Source: Micromonospora kangleipakensis (lineage in GTDB: Bacteria; Actinomycetota; Actinomycetes; Mycobacteriales; Micromonosporaceae). Taken from it: a stretch of DNA of 64,000 nucleotides. The position numbers and the translations under genes are program-made. Below the pieces are notes generated by a model that saw only the letters and a program-made list of their open reading frames with translations, did not search any database and was not told where the DNA came from. This document shows positions 7,299 to 17,159 of this stretch, one piece after another. The stretch lies in the NCBI RefSeq assembly GCF_004217615.1, contig NZ_SHLD01000001.1, positions 6,820,001 through 6,884,000 on the forward strand, read 5' to 3'. The first letter of the stretch is position 1. The number at the start of each line of letters is the position of its first letter.

Positions 7299-10200
7299 TC
7301 AGGCCGCGGCCGAGGTCCGGACCAGGGTACGGATCTGCCGCAGCAGCACCGACAGGGCGGACAGGTCGGCGCGGGACTCGTCGAACTCCCCCATCGCCCG
7401 GTGCGCCCGGTGGATCGAGGTGGCGTTCGCCTGCTCCCACTCCTGCACCCGCTCGTGGGGCGGGAGGCTGTCCGGGGTGGACCCGAGGACCTCCGCGGTG
7501 AGTGCGGCCAGCGCGGCGTACAGGTCGTAGCGCAGCGCCATCCGGGCCAGCGTCTGCCAGCGGTCCTCCCGCGGCAGCAGGGAGATCTTCGACAGCAGGG
7601 CGTCCACCCGGAAGCGGTCGGAGAGGACGAAGTAGACCGAGGCCACCTCGCCCACGTCCCGGCCGGCGGACCGGGCGGTCTCCACCACGTCGAGCAGGCC
7701 GAAGCTGTACATCAGCCGGGTGGCCTGCTCGGCCAGCTCACGCGGCAGCCCGCTGGAGGTCAGCGAGTCGATGTGCGACGCGATGGCCTCGCGCTCGCTG
7801 CCGTAGAAGAGGTTCTCCAGGCCGGGCAGGAGCCGGGCGATCCCGTCCCGCAGCCGGGCGATCTCCGCCGGCACGTCGATCGGCGAGCGCCGGTTGGTGA
7901 CCAGCCAGCGCACCGCCCGGTCGAGCAGCCGCCGGGTGTCCAGGTAGACGCTGGTCTGCAACTCGGGCGAGACCTTGTTGTCCAGCGCCTCCACCGCGTC
8001 CCAGAGCTCACGCAGCCCGAACACCTCGCGGACCACCACGTACGCCCGGAGCACGTCCGCCGCCGAGGCGGCCGTCTCCTCGACGACCCGGAAGACGAAC
8101 GAGATGCCGCCCCGGTTGATCGCCTCGTTGACCAGCACGGTGGTGACGATGTCCCGGCGCAGCCGGTGCCGGCCCATCCGGTCGGCGAACCGCTCCCGCA
8201 GCGGCGTCGGGAAGTAGTTGACCAGGACGTCGGTCGTCCACTCCTCGTCGGCCAGCCCGTCGGCCACGATCTCGCGTTCCAGCACGATCTTGACGTACGC
8301 CAGCAGCACCGCGAACTCCGGCGCGGTCAACCCGTTCTCGGTCCGGACCGCCAGCTCCTCGTCCGGCGGGAGCGCCTCCAGCGCGCGGTCGAGCTGACCG
8401 GACCGCTCCAACTCGTTGAGCATCCGCCGGTGCACCGGGAGCAGCGAGGCGGACTGGGCCTGGGCGTTGTTGATCGCCCGGGCCTGGTCGTAGTTGTCCC
8501 GCAGCACCAGCTCGGCGACCTCGTCGGTCATCTCGGCGAGGAGCCCGTCCCGCTCGTCCATGCTCAGCTCGTCGTCGGCGACCGCCGTGTTGAGCAGGAT
8601 CTTGATGTTCACCTCGTGGTCCGAGGTGTCCACCCCGGCCGCGTTGTCGATGAAGTCGGTGTAGATCCGACCGCCGTTCTGCGCGTACTCGATCCGGCCG
8701 TGCTGGGTGAAGCCCAGGTTGCCGCCCTCGCCGACCACCCGGCAGCGCAGGTCCTTGCCGTTCACCCGGATCGCGTCGTTGGACTTGTCGCCCACCTCCG
8801 CGTTGGTCTGGCTGGACGCCTTCACGTAGGTGCCGATGCCGCCGTTCCAGAACAGGTCGACCGGCGCGGTGAGGATGGCCTTCATCAGCTCCTGCGGCGA
8901 CAACTGGGTGACGTCGTCGTCGAGGCCGAGCACCGCGCGCACCTGCGGGCTGACCGGGATCGACTTCGCGGACCGGGAATACACCCCGCCGCCGGCCGAG
9001 ATCAGCTCCGGGTTGTAGTCCTCCCAGGACGACCGGGGCAGGTCGAACAGCCGCTTCCGCTCGGCGTACGAGGCGGCGGCGTCCGGATCCGGGTCGAGGA
9101 AGACGTGCCGGTGGTCGAAGGCGGCCACCAGCCGGATGTGCTCCGACAGCAGCATTCCGTTGCCGAACACGTCGCCGGACATGTCGCCGACGCCGACCAC
9201 GGTGAAGTCCTCGGTCTGGGTGTCGTGGCCCAGCTCGCGGAAGTGCCGCTTCACCGACTCCCAGGCGCCCCGGGCGGTGATGCCCATCTTCTTGTGGTCG
9301 TACCCGGCGGAGCCGCCGGAGGCGAACGCGTCGCCCAGCCAGAAGTTGTGCGCGGTGGAGATCTCGTTGGCGATGTCGGAGAAGGTCGCCGTGCCCTTGT
9401 CCGCCGCCACCACCAGGTACGGGTCGTCGGCGTCGTGCCGGACCACGTCGTCGGGCGGCACGATCTCGCCGCCGACGATGTTGTCGGTGACGTCCAGCAT
9501 CGCGCCGACGAACTCCTTGTAACAGACCACCGCCTCGTCCCGGTCGCCCGGCTTCTGCTTGAGCACGAAGCCGCCCTTGGCGCCCACCGGCACGATCACC
9601 GTGTTCTTCACCATCTGCGCCTTGACCAGGCCCAGCACCTCGGTGCGGAAATCCTCCCGCCGGTCGGACCAGCGCAGCCCGCCCCGGGCCACCGGCCCGA
9701 ACCGCAGGTGCACGCCCTCGAAGCGCGGCGAGTAGACGAAGATCTCGAACTTTGGCCGCGGCGCCGGCAGGTCCGGGATGGCCTGCGGGTCCAGCTTGAA
9801 GGCCACGAACGACTTGGGCCGCCCGCCGACCGGCTTCTGGTAGAAGCTGGTGCGCAGGGTCGCCTGGATCAGCGTCAGGTACGACCGCAGGATCCGGTCC
9901 TGGTCGAGGCTGGCCACGTCGTCCAGCGCCGCGCCGATCGCGGTGACCAGCTCGTCGCTGCGCTGCCGCCGCTCGTCCATGGTGGTCGCGCCCGGGGCGA
10001 ACCGGGCCTCGAAGAGCTCCACCAGCAGCCCGGCGATCCGCGGGTACGCGATGAAGGTCTGCTCCATGTACTCCTGGGAGAAGACCGTGCCGGCCTGGCG
10101 CAGGTACTTCGCGTACGCCCGCAGCACGACCACCTGCCGCCAGGTGAGCCCGGCCCGGAGCACCAGCTCGTTGAAGCCGTCCACCTCGGCCTCGCCGCGC

Positions 10201-12356
10201 CATGCCGCCGCGAAGGCGTTCTCCACGTGCGGGCGCACCTCGGCCAGCTCCTGGTGCGCCTCGGGCAGCCGCAGGCCGAAGTCGTACAGGAAGACCCGGC
10301 CGTCGACCCGGTCCACCTCGTACGGGTGCTCGTCGACCACCCGGACGCCGAGCGAGTGCAGCACCGGCAGCACGGCGGAGAGCATCATCGGCTCGCCGTA
10401 CCGGTAGACCTTGAACCGGACGTCCATCGTCTCGTCGACGTCCACGCCGGGTCGGCCCGGCCGCGGCGCGAGCTGCTTGCGGAACAGGTGCATCTCGAGC
10501 TGGCCGGGCTCCTCCAGCAGCTCCAGCTTGGCCAGGTCCTTCATCGCCTCGTACGGCGTGTGCCCGTCCTTGTAGCCCTCCGGGAACGCGTCGGCGTACC
10601 GGCTGAACAGGTGCTTGGCCTGCTCGTCGCCGAGCTTGCGCTCCAGCACCAGCCGGTAGTCGTCGTCCCAGAGCCGGGTCGCGTCGGCCAGCTCCTCGGC
10701 GAGCAGGTCGGCGTCGATCTCCCCGGGCGGGTTGGTCGGGTCGGTCCGGACGATGAAGTGCACCCGGGCGAGCATCGACTCGGTGACCCGGGTGGTGTAG
10801 TCCACCCCGACGCCGTTCAGCTCGCGGAGCAGGATGTCCTGCATGCGGAGGCGGTTCTGGGTGGTGAACCGGTCCCGGGGCAGGTAGATCAGACAGGAGA
10901 TGAACCGCCCGTACGCGTCCCGGCGCAGGAAGACCCGCAGCTGCCGGCGGCCCGCCATCCGCAGCACGCCGATCACCGCGTGGTACAGGTCGTCGGTCTT
11001 GATCTGGAACAGCTCGTCGCGCGGGTAGGTCTCCAGGATCTGGAGCAGGTCCTTGCCGGAGTGGCTGCGTTGGCTCAGCCCGGAGCGGTCGAGCACCTCG
11101 GCGACCTTGCGGCGGACCACCGGCAGCTCCCGCACGCTGGTCCGGTACGCCGCGGTGGAGAAGAGACCCAGGAAGCGCCGCTCCCCGACCACCTCACCGG
11201 CGTCGTTGAAGATCTTGAAGCCGATGTAGTCGAGGTAGGCCGAGCGGTGCACGGTGGCCCGCGAGTTGGCCTTGGTGATGATCAGCAGGCGCTTTTCCAG
11301 CACCTTCTCGTGCGCCTCGGGGGTCATCGACGACAGCGCCCGGGCGTCCGGCGAGTCGGAGCGGAGGATCCCCAGCCCGGTCCCGAGCATGGCCTCCAGC
11401 GCCTGCCCGCCCTCCCCGCCGTCGGTGTCGACCAGCCGGTACTCGCGGTACCCGAGGAAGGTGAAGTGGTCGTGCGCCAACCAGCGCAGCAGCTCGACCG
11501 AGTCGGTGATGTCCTTCTCCGGCACCGGCGGTCGGTTGTCCGAGGTCCGCGCGGAGGCCAGCTCGTCAGCGAGCGCGAGGGCCCGCTGCCGCATCTTGGG
11601 CCAGTCCTCCACGGCCTCCCGGACATCGGTGAGCACCCGCTGCAGCTCCCGGCGGAGCTTCTCCCGGTCGGCCGCGTCGCGCACCGGGTCGATCTCGATC
11701 CGCATCCAGCTCTCGACCAGGTCGCCGGCGATCGCGTCGTCCGGCTCGACGTCGGCCGAGACCTCGGTCAGCCGGCCCAGCGGCTCCCGACGGACCACCA
11801 CCAGGGGGTGGACCAGCAGGTGCACGTCGAGGTGGTGCGAGTTGAGCAGGGCGGTCACCGAGTCGACCAGGAACGGCATGTCGTCGGTGACGATCTCGAT
11901 CACCGTGTGATGCTGTTCGGCGTCCGGCTCGTGGATGCGCAGTTTCAACTCGCCGGGAACCCGCTGCTGGGCCAGGTCCCGGTGCGCCCGGGCCGCGTCG
12001 AGCATCTCCTCGGCCGTGAAGCCGATCAGCTCCTCGTCCGGCGCGAACCGCCAGAAGCGGCCGACCAGGGTCGCCGCGTCGTGGTCGTCACCGGCCAGCG
12101 CGACCGCCTGGGCCACCAGGCGCTCCGCGTTCGGTACCGGTTCGTCGAGCTCGGCGTCCTCCACGTCGTCGCCCAGCGCCTGCGTCGGCAGGCCCAGGTC
12201 GTAGAGGGTGTCGACGCTCGAACCGGTCATCCCGGTCGCTCCCGTGTCGACGCGGCCGAAACCATCCCCGTCGGTCGCCGAATCGAAGCTGTCGTCCCGG
12301 CCGGTGTCAGCCTGCCGGAGGTCGGGTCCCGGTTTGATCGCCGGACGCCGGTCCAT
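7299..12356 (-). CDS. gdh: NAD-dependent glutamate dehydrogenase, large (180-kDa) class
   Basis: This converts L-glutamate and NAD to 2-oxoglutarate, ammonia and NADH, a catabolic nitrogen/carbon branch point in the cytoplasm. The protein of about 1,685 residues has the layout of the L_180 family: a long N-terminal half with ACT-like segments (for example HTVIEIVTDDMPFLVDSVTA), a central catalytic domain (ARGGLRWSDRREDFRTEVLG, VPVGAKGGFVLKQ with the substrate lysine region, VVAADKGTATFSDIAN, WLGDAFASGGSAGYDHKKM), and a helical C-terminal domain. ATG 12356 is preferred over GTG 12365 because AGGGGAG then lies at proper distance. The gene is monocistronic, convergent with the sortase operon and divergent from the PBP gene. 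In actinobacteria the enzyme is inhibited by the FHA protein GarA/OdhI; a small FHA gene at 34163 is not obviously that protein. Confidence 0.95.
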   Translation of the reverse strand: MDRRPAIKPGPDLRQADTGRDDSFDSATDGDGFGRVDTGATGMTGSSVDTLYDLGLPTQALGDDVEDAELDEPVPNAERLVAQAVALAGDDHDAATLVGRFWRFAPDEELIGFTAEEMLDAARAHRDLAQQRVPGELKLRIHEPDAEQHHTVIEIVTDDMPFLVDSVTALLNSHHLDVHLLVHPLVVVRREPLGRLTEVSADVEPDDAIAGDLVESWMRIEIDPVRDAADREKLRRELQRVLTDVREAVEDWPKMRQRALALADELASARTSDNRPPVPEKDITDSVELLRWLAHDHFTFLGYREYRLVDTDGGEGGQALEAMLGTGLGILRSDSPDARALSSMTPEAHEKVLEKRLLIITKANSRATVHRSAYLDYIGFKIFNDAGEVVGERRFLGLFSTAAYRTSVRELPVVRRKVAEVLDRSGLSQRSHSGKDLLQILETYPRDELFQIKTDDLYHAVIGVLRMAGRRQLRVFLRRDAYGRFISCLIYLPRDRFTTQNRLRMQDILLRELNGVGVDYTTRVTESMLARVHFIVRTDPTNPPGEIDADLLAEELADATRLWDDDYRLVLERKLGDEQAKHLFSRYADAFPEGYKDGHTPYEAMKDLAKLELLEEPGQLEMHLFRKQLAPRPGRPGVDVDETMDVRFKVYRYGEPMMLSAVLPVLHSLGVRVVDEHPYEVDRVDGRVFLYDFGLRLPEAHQELAEVRPHVENAFAAAWRGEAEVDGFNELVLRAGLTWRQVVVLRAYAKYLRQAGTVFSQEYMEQTFIAYPRIAGLLVELFEARFAPGATTMDERRQRSDELVTAIGAALDDVASLDQDRILRSYLTLIQATLRTSFYQKPVGGRPKSFVAFKLDPQAIPDLPAPRPKFEIFVYSPRFEGVHLRFGPVARGGLRWSDRREDFRTEVLGLVKAQMVKNTVIVPVGAKGGFVLKQKPGDRDEAVVCYKEFVGAMLDVTDNIVGGEIVPPDDVVRHDADDPYLVVAADKGTATFSDIANEISTAHNFWLGDAFASGGSAGYDHKKMGITARGAWESVKRHFRELGHDTQTEDFTVVGVGDMSGDVFGNGMLLSEHIRLVAAFDHRHVFLDPDPDAAASYAERKRLFDLPRSSWEDYNPELISAGGGVYSRSAKSIPVSPQVRAVLGLDDDVTQLSPQELMKAILTAPVDLFWNGGIGTYVKASSQTNAEVGDKSNDAIRVNGKDLRCRVVGEGGNLGFTQHGRIEYAQNGGRIYTDFIDNAAGVDTSDHEVNIKILLNTAVADDELSMDERDGLLAEMTDEVAELVLRDNYDQARAINNAQAQSASLLPVHRRMLNELERSGQLDRALEALPPDEELAVRTENGLTAPEFAVLLAYVKIVLEREIVADGLADEEWTTDVLVNYFPTPLRERFADRMGRHRLRRDIVTTVLVNEAINRGGISFVFRVVEETAASAADVLRAYVVVREVFGLRELWDAVEALDNKVSPELQTSVYLDTRRLLDRAVRWLVTNRRSPIDVPAEIARLRDGIARLLPGLENLFYGSEREAIASHIDSLTSSGLPRELAEQATRLMYSFGLLDVVETARSAGRDVGEVASVYFVLSDRFRVDALLSKISLLPREDRWQTLARMALRYDLYAALAALTAEVLGSTPDSLPPHERVQEWEQANATSIHRAHRAMGEFDESRADLSALSVLLRQIRTLVRTSAAA

Positions 12357-12642
12357 CGGTGCCACTCCCCTCGACCCACCGCGTTGTGGGTCACTCTCCG
12401 CCCAGCCTAGGCCCTACCGGTCTGCCCCTTCGTCGGCGGACCCCGGCCGGACGTCCGGATCGGGACTCTGTCCGTTCACCCGTTGCGGGTACGTGGTCGG
12501 CCGGTCGCGGAGTACCCCGGCTCGCGATGTTCATCACACTGTCGCAGTCCCCTCTTTCCGCACGTCGGAGCGGTGGCGGGGCCGTGGGAGAGCGCGGTCC
12601 GTACTAGCCTGCAGGGCAGTTTCACACCGGAGGGACAGCTTC

Positions 12643-14610
12643 ATGCTCGTGTCGTACCCCGTTCGTCGTCGCCGATCCCCACTCCGGCCGATCTTCGCGG
12701 CGGTGACCGCCGCCATGCTCGCCGCCGGCGCGCTGGCCGGTTGCTCGACCGAGGACGGCCCCGAGCAGAGCGTGGACGCGTTCCTGGCCGGCTGGCGCTC
12801 CGGCGACCTGCACACGGTCGGCTTCATCGACGCGACCGGTGCCCGGGTGCCGGCGGCCGAGGTGACGAAGGAGATCCGGGGGCTCTCCGGGGAGCTGGTG
12901 GAGACCCCGCCCACGCTGCGGCGCAAGGGCGAGGCCAAGGTCACCGCGGACACCGCGACCGCCCAGGTGGAGGTCGCCTGGACGCTGCCGGGGCAGACCC
13001 GCTGGGTGTACGACCGGCCGGTCCGCCTCAAGCGCGGCAGCGACGACCAGTGGCAGGTGATCTGGGAGCCGACGCTGGTGCAGGAGCAGCTGGAGGAGGG
13101 CGACCGGCTGGCGCTGCGCCGGGACCGCGCGCGCCGGGCCGGGGTGCTGGACGGCGCGGGCGCCCCGATCGTGGCGCCCCGCCGGGTGGTGCGGGTCGGC
13201 GTGCAGCCCAGCGAGGTCACCGACGTGCGGGGGCTGGTCCGGCAGCTCGACGCCGCGTTCAAGGCGATCCGGCCCGCGCTCGTGCCGCCGGTCGACCTGT
13301 CCGATCTGCCGAAACGCCTCTCCGAGGCGGAGCCGACTGCCCTGGTCGAGGTGGTGACCCTGCGCGAGGAGGCGTACCGGCAGATCAAGCCCCGGATCTA
13401 CGACCTGCCGGGCACCAAATTCCCGACCGACACGCTCGATCTGGCACCGACGCGGGAGTTCGCCCGAGCCCTGCTCGGCTCGGCCGACCCGGCACAGGCC
13501 GACGACCTGAAGGCGCACCCCGACCGGTACGTCGCCGGCGACCTGGTCGGCCACGGCGGCCTCCAGGGCCGGTACGACGACCGCCTGCGCGGGGTTCCCG
13601 GGCTCACCGTCGTCATCGAGCGGCCCAAGCCCGGAGAGCCGGGGATGACGACCGGCGCCGAGGTGTTCCGCAGCGAGCCGAGGACCGGCCAGCCGCTGAA
13701 GACCACCCTGGACGTGGCCACCCAGAACGCCGCCGACGCGGCGCTGCGCGGGGAGAAGCGGCGGGCCGCCCTGGTGGTGCTCCGGATCAGCGACGGCGCG
13801 GTGCTCGCCGCCGCCAACGGGCCCGGCCCGGCCGGGGAGAACCTCGCCTTCACCGCCCAGGTGCCGCCCGGCTCGACGTTCAAGACGGTCAGCGCGCTCG
13901 CCCTGCTTGACCGGGGCGCGGTGACCCCGGAGGCAACGGTCGCCTGCCCGAAGACGTTCGTGGTGGACGGCCGGCCGTTCAAGAATTCGGACAACTTCGA
14001 GCTGGGGGCGGTGCCGTTCAGCACCGACTTCGCGAAGTCCTGCAACACCGCCTTCGCCTCGCTGGCCCCGAAGCTCGGCCCGGACGGTCTCGCCACCACC
14101 GGCCGTACCCTCGGCCTGGAGGCGAAGTGGGACCTGGGCGCCGATGTCTTCACCGGCAAGGTCTCCACCGGTGGCTCCGGCACCGAGCAGGCCGCCGCGG
14201 CGATCGGCCAGGGCACCACCGTGGTCAGCCCGCTCGCGATGGCCGGTGCCACCGCCGCCGTGGCCCGAGGCCACTGGGAGCAGCCGAAGCTGGTGCTGGA
14301 CCCGGCGCCGCAGCAGCCCGCCCCGGCGGCTGCGGCCCTCAAGGCGGAGTCCGTCGCGGCGCTGAAGACGATGATGCGCGGGGTGGTCACCGCCGGCACG
14401 GCCAAGGCCCTCGCCGACGTCCCCGGCGAGCCGGTGTACGGCAAGACCGGCACCGCCGAGTACGACAACAACCCGGCGCACACCCACTCCTGGTTCGTCG
14501 GCTGGCAGGGCGACGTCGCGTTCGCGGTCTTCGTCGAGCAGGGCGGGTCGAGCACCGACAGTGCGGTGCCGATCAGCGAGCGCTTCCTCCGCGCCCTCGC
14601 CGCCCGCTGA
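12643..14610 (+). CDS. Lipoprotein class B penicillin-binding protein (transpeptidase)
   Basis: This cross-links peptidoglycan on the outer face of the membrane. The 655-residue protein has a lipoprotein leader (RRRRSPLRP, hydrophobic core, lipobox LAGC), an NTF2-like MecA-type N-terminal domain (EQSVDAFLAGWRSGDLHTVGF), a dimerisation/linker region and a C-terminal transpeptidase domain. The catalytic triad motifs are present in order: STFK (Ser near residue 411), SCN (near 466) and KTG (near 601, in VYGKTGTAEY). ATG 12643 follows ACCGGAGGGAC, a good ribosome site. The gene stands alone, divergent from gdh with 286 bp between them and convergent with the arginase-fold gene. Such MecA-like lipoprotein PBPs occur widely in actinobacteria; a part in beta-lactam tolerance is possible but not shown. 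Confidence 0.9.
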   Translation: MLVSYPVRRRRSPLRPIFAAVTAAMLAAGALAGCSTEDGPEQSVDAFLAGWRSGDLHTVGFIDATGARVPAAEVTKEIRGLSGELVETPPTLRRKGEAKVTADTATAQVEVAWTLPGQTRWVYDRPVRLKRGSDDQWQVIWEPTLVQEQLEEGDRLALRRDRARRAGVLDGAGAPIVAPRRVVRVGVQPSEVTDVRGLVRQLDAAFKAIRPALVPPVDLSDLPKRLSEAEPTALVEVVTLREEAYRQIKPRIYDLPGTKFPTDTLDLAPTREFARALLGSADPAQADDLKAHPDRYVAGDLVGHGGLQGRYDDRLRGVPGLTVVIERPKPGEPGMTTGAEVFRSEPRTGQPLKTTLDVATQNAADAALRGEKRRAALVVLRISDGAVLAAANGPGPAGENLAFTAQVPPGSTFKTVSALALLDRGAVTPEATVACPKTFVVDGRPFKNSDNFELGAVPFSTDFAKSCNTAFASLAPKLGPDGLATTGRTLGLEAKWDLGADVFTGKVSTGGSGTEQAAAAIGQGTTVVSPLAMAGATAAVARGHWEQPKLVLDPAPQQPAPAAAALKAESVAALKTMMRGVVTAGTAKALADVPGEPVYGKTGTAEYDNNPAHTHSWFVGWQGDVAFAVFVEQGGSSTDSAVPISERFLRALAAR

Positions 14611-14629
14611 CCGCCGGGCGCGGGACCGG

Positions 14630-15958
14630 TCAGGCGATGCCGGCGCTGGGCCCGGGGGAATCGTCGTCGCCCGGCTCGGGCGTGGCCTCCGCCTCCGGCG
14701 GCGACGTCCGGCGCAGCAGCGCGGGGCCGGCCGAGGCGGGCGGCCCCACCGGCTCCCGGCCCGCGAGGCGCTCCTCCTCGGGCGCGGCGACGCGACGCAG
14801 CAGCCCGGGTCCCGCCGACGCCCGGGACCCCAGCGGCTCCGGACCATCCGGCTGGGCCGGCGCGGCGGCCTCCACCGGCGTGGCGTCCTCGACGACCGGA
14901 CCGATCGGCTCGACCGCCACCGCCGGGGCCGGCGCGACCAGGGGCGCCGGTGCCGCCAGCCCGCTCGGCTGGGGTCGCCCGTTGCCCCGCCTCGGGGACG
15001 GCGGCGCCGGGGTGGCCGGAAGCAGCCGCGGCGGCATCGCGGCCGGCGCGGAGACCGGCGCCAGCCCGGACACCACGGTGTTGACGATCTCGGCCGCGTA
15101 CGACCCGTCGGGGTCGTAGTCCGGGTCGAAGACGGTCAGCTCGACGCCGAGGCAGTGCGGGGTGTCGACCAGGCCGGCAAGCAGGATCTCCAGCTCGGCG
15201 AAGGCGATGCCGCCCGGGTCCGGGGCGTCCACCGCCGGCATCACCGCCGGGTCGAGCACGTCCACGTCGATGTGCACCCAGTAGCCGGCGCAGTCGGCGA
15301 GCTGCTCGTGCGCCCACTGCGCGGTCCGCGCGGCGCCCTCGGCGCGCAGCGCCGGCACGGGCCGGGTGGTGATCCCGGCGGCCTGGAGGTCGAGTCGGTA
15401 TTCGTCCTGCGCCCGGATGCCGAGCACCACCACGTCGATGTCCCGGAAGTACGGGCGGCGTCCCTCGATGGCGGCCAGGTCGGCCTGCCCCCGGCCGGTG
15501 ACCAGGGCGAGGTCCTCCCCCGCCGCCGCGCCGACATAGGAGGCGTTGCCGGGGTGCCGGAAGTCGGAGTGGCCGTCCACGAAGACCAGCCCGATCCGGC
15601 CGCCGACCGCCTCGCCGAGCCGGTGCATGGCCAGCGCGGAGCCGAGCAGCACCGAGCAGTCCCCGCCGAGCACCAGCGGGAACTCTCCCCGGTCGATGAT
15701 CGCGCCGATCCGGTCGGCCAGCGCCACGGAGTATCCGGAGATCTCCGGGGCGTGGCAGACGCCGTCGCCGGGGCGCCAGTCGCCCGGGTCGTACCGCGGC
15801 GGGGTGAGGCAGCCGGCGTCCCGGGCCCGCAGCCGGGCGAGCAGGCCGTGGTCGCGCAGCGCGCCGGGCGCCTTGGCGCAGCCGGGGACGGAGGTGGTGG
15901 TGGGTGGGCGCAGCCCCAGGTTGGTCGGCGCGTCGAGGACGGCGATCCGGCGCATCAT
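14630..15958 (-). CDS. Arginase/ureohydrolase-fold protein with altered metal site and long C-terminal tail
   Basis: Residues 1-300 form an arginase-family fold: LGGDCSVLLGS, VFVDGHSD (D128, H130, D132) and HIDVDVLDP (D231, D233). Five of the six usual manganese ligands are present, but the first, the histidine of GGDHS, is Cys101. Arginase, agmatinase or formimidoylglutamase activity therefore cannot be assumed; the substrate is unknown. Residues 320-442 are a Pro/Ala-rich tail containing two copies of an ASAGPxLLRR segment about 28 residues apart. That tail is absent from ordinary ureohydrolases (about 300 residues). ATG 15958 or the adjacent ATG 15955 may start translation. It is convergent with the PBP gene, with only 19 bp between stop codons. 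Confidence 0.8.
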   Translation of the reverse strand: MMRRIAVLDAPTNLGLRPPTTTSVPGCAKAPGALRDHGLLARLRARDAGCLTPPRYDPGDWRPGDGVCHAPEISGYSVALADRIGAIIDRGEFPLVLGGDCSVLLGSALAMHRLGEAVGGRIGLVFVDGHSDFRHPGNASYVGAAAGEDLALVTGRGQADLAAIEGRRPYFRDIDVVVLGIRAQDEYRLDLQAAGITTRPVPALRAEGAARTAQWAHEQLADCAGYWVHIDVDVLDPAVMPAVDAPDPGGIAFAELEILLAGLVDTPHCLGVELTVFDPDYDPDGSYAAEIVNTVVSGLAPVSAPAAMPPRLLPATPAPPSPRRGNGRPQPSGLAAPAPLVAPAPAVAVEPIGPVVEDATPVEAAAPAQPDGPEPLGSRASAGPGLLRRVAAPEEERLAGREPVGPPASAGPALLRRTSPPEAEATPEPGDDDSPGPSAGIA

Positions 15959-16024
15959 GGGCTCCCGTCCTCGGTGGTCGGGCGGGCCGGCCGGAACGCC
16001 GGCCCGCGCTGGCGTGCTACGAAC

Positions 16025-16948
16025 TCAGAACAGGGCGCTGGCCAGGGCCCGGCGGGCCGAGGCGACGGCGGGGTCCTCCGGGCCGGCGATGGCGAAGAGG
16101 CCGACCAGGTGCTGGCGTACCTTCTCGCGGTCGTCGCCGGCGGTCCGGCGGACCAGGCCGACCAGCCGCTTGTAGGCCTGCTCGGCCAGGCCGCTGAGCA
16201 CCTCGATGTCGGCGGCGAGGAGCTGCGCCTCGACGTCGTCGGGGGCGCCCTCGGCGGCGGTGAGCGCGGCCTGCGGGTCGGCGCCGGCGACCCGGCGGGC
16301 CAGCCCGACCTGGGCGAGCCCGGCCTCGGCCGCGGCGTCCGCCGGGGACTCGGCCAGGATCTTCCGGTACGCCCGCTCGGCGGCGTCCAGGTCGCCGCTC
16401 ATCAGCGCGTCGTCGGCCTCGTCGAGGCGGGGGTCCTCCGGCTCGGCCACGGCGACGCCGCCGGCCTTGAGCACGGCGGAGATCCACTGGCGGAGCTGGG
16501 CCTCCGGCACCACCCCGGAGAAGGCGTCGATCGGCTGCCCGCCGACCACCGCGTAGACCATCGGGATGCCCTGCACCCGGAACATCTGGGCGATCCGCGG
16601 GTTGGCGTCCACGTCCACCTTGGCCAGCACCCACGCGCCGTCGCCCTCGGCGGCCAGCCGCTCCAGCACCGGGGAGAGCTGCTTGCACGGCTCGCACCAC
16701 TCGGCCCAGAAGTCCACCACCACCGGGGTGCTGAGCGAACGCTCCAGCACCTCCGACTGGAAGGTCGCCTCGGTCACGTCGAGCACGGCCACCCCGCCGC
16801 CGCCTGGGGCGGGAGCGCCCGGAAGACCGGTGGGCGGCCCGGACTGGGCCGGTGTGGTGGGACGGGTGGGGGCCGGTGTGCCGCGCAGCGCGCTGAGGTC
16901 GACCGCGCCGCGGGTGAAGATCGACGAGGTGATCCGTGGGTCGCTCAT
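16025..16948 (-). CDS. Thioredoxin-domain/TPR co-chaperone (YbbN/CnoX-like)
   Basis: A 307-residue cytoplasmic protein. After a Pro-rich leader of about 50 residues, a thioredoxin domain carries [20 protein letters not shown] (WCxPC redox site) and the cis-proline loop [10 protein letters not shown]. The C-terminal 170 residues are TPR-like helices ([20 protein letters not shown]). This is the YbbN/CnoX arrangement, a holdase that protects clients from oxidation and hands them to chaperonin. It lies upstream of nothing on its own strand but the arginase-fold gene 66 bp away. A thioredoxin gene also sits in the icmA neighbourhood of Streptomyces. Confidence 0.85.
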   Translation of the reverse strand: MSDPRITSSIFTRGAVDLSALRGTPAPTRPTTPAQSGPPTGLPGAPAPGGGGVAVLDVTEATFQSEVLERSLSTPVVVDFWAEWCEPCKQLSPVLERLAAEGDGAWVLAKVDVDANPRIAQMFRVQGIPMVYAVVGGQPIDAFSGVVPEAQLRQWISAVLKAGGVAVAEPEDPRLDEADDALMSGDLDAAERAYRKILAESPADAAAEAGLAQVGLARRVAGADPQAALTAAEGAPDDVEAQLLAADIEVLSGLAEQAYKRLVGLVRRTAGDDREKVRQHLVGLFAIAGPEDPAVASARRALASALF

Positions 16949-17052
16949 GGTTATCTAGTCTCGCACGGACCCCGCCGAACTCAGATCAACCGCGACGGCG
17001 ACAGTTGCAGTTCTCACCCTGCTCACCACCCCTCTCACCACCCCGCTCGCCC

Positions 17053-17159
17053 CCACCCCCGCCACCTCTCCGCGATCTTGCAGTTTCTGCCCCGGCAAAT
17101 GCGACAGATGCCGCATCAGAGGGGCCCGAAGTGCAAGATCGCGAAGGGTGGGGGTGGGG
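17053..17159. repeat. Palindromic intergenic repeat, copy 1
   Basis: A long imperfect palindrome with perfect core CGCGATCTTGCA (17071-17082) and TGCAAGATCGCG (17132-17143), extended by C-rich/G-rich arms and a conserved interior (GGCAAATG, CAGA, GGGGCCC). A second copy in inverted orientation lies at 61331-61440. It directly abuts the icmA stop codon (TAA at 17160-17162) and probably also ends transcription there. Confidence 0.85.

Noticed and set aside
7401..12410. A 1,669-codon open frame antisense to gdh
   Set aside because: A mirror of the strong GC3 bias of gdh; its composition (very high V, H, D, R, L, G without motifs) and the clear GDH motifs on the other strand make it a shadow.
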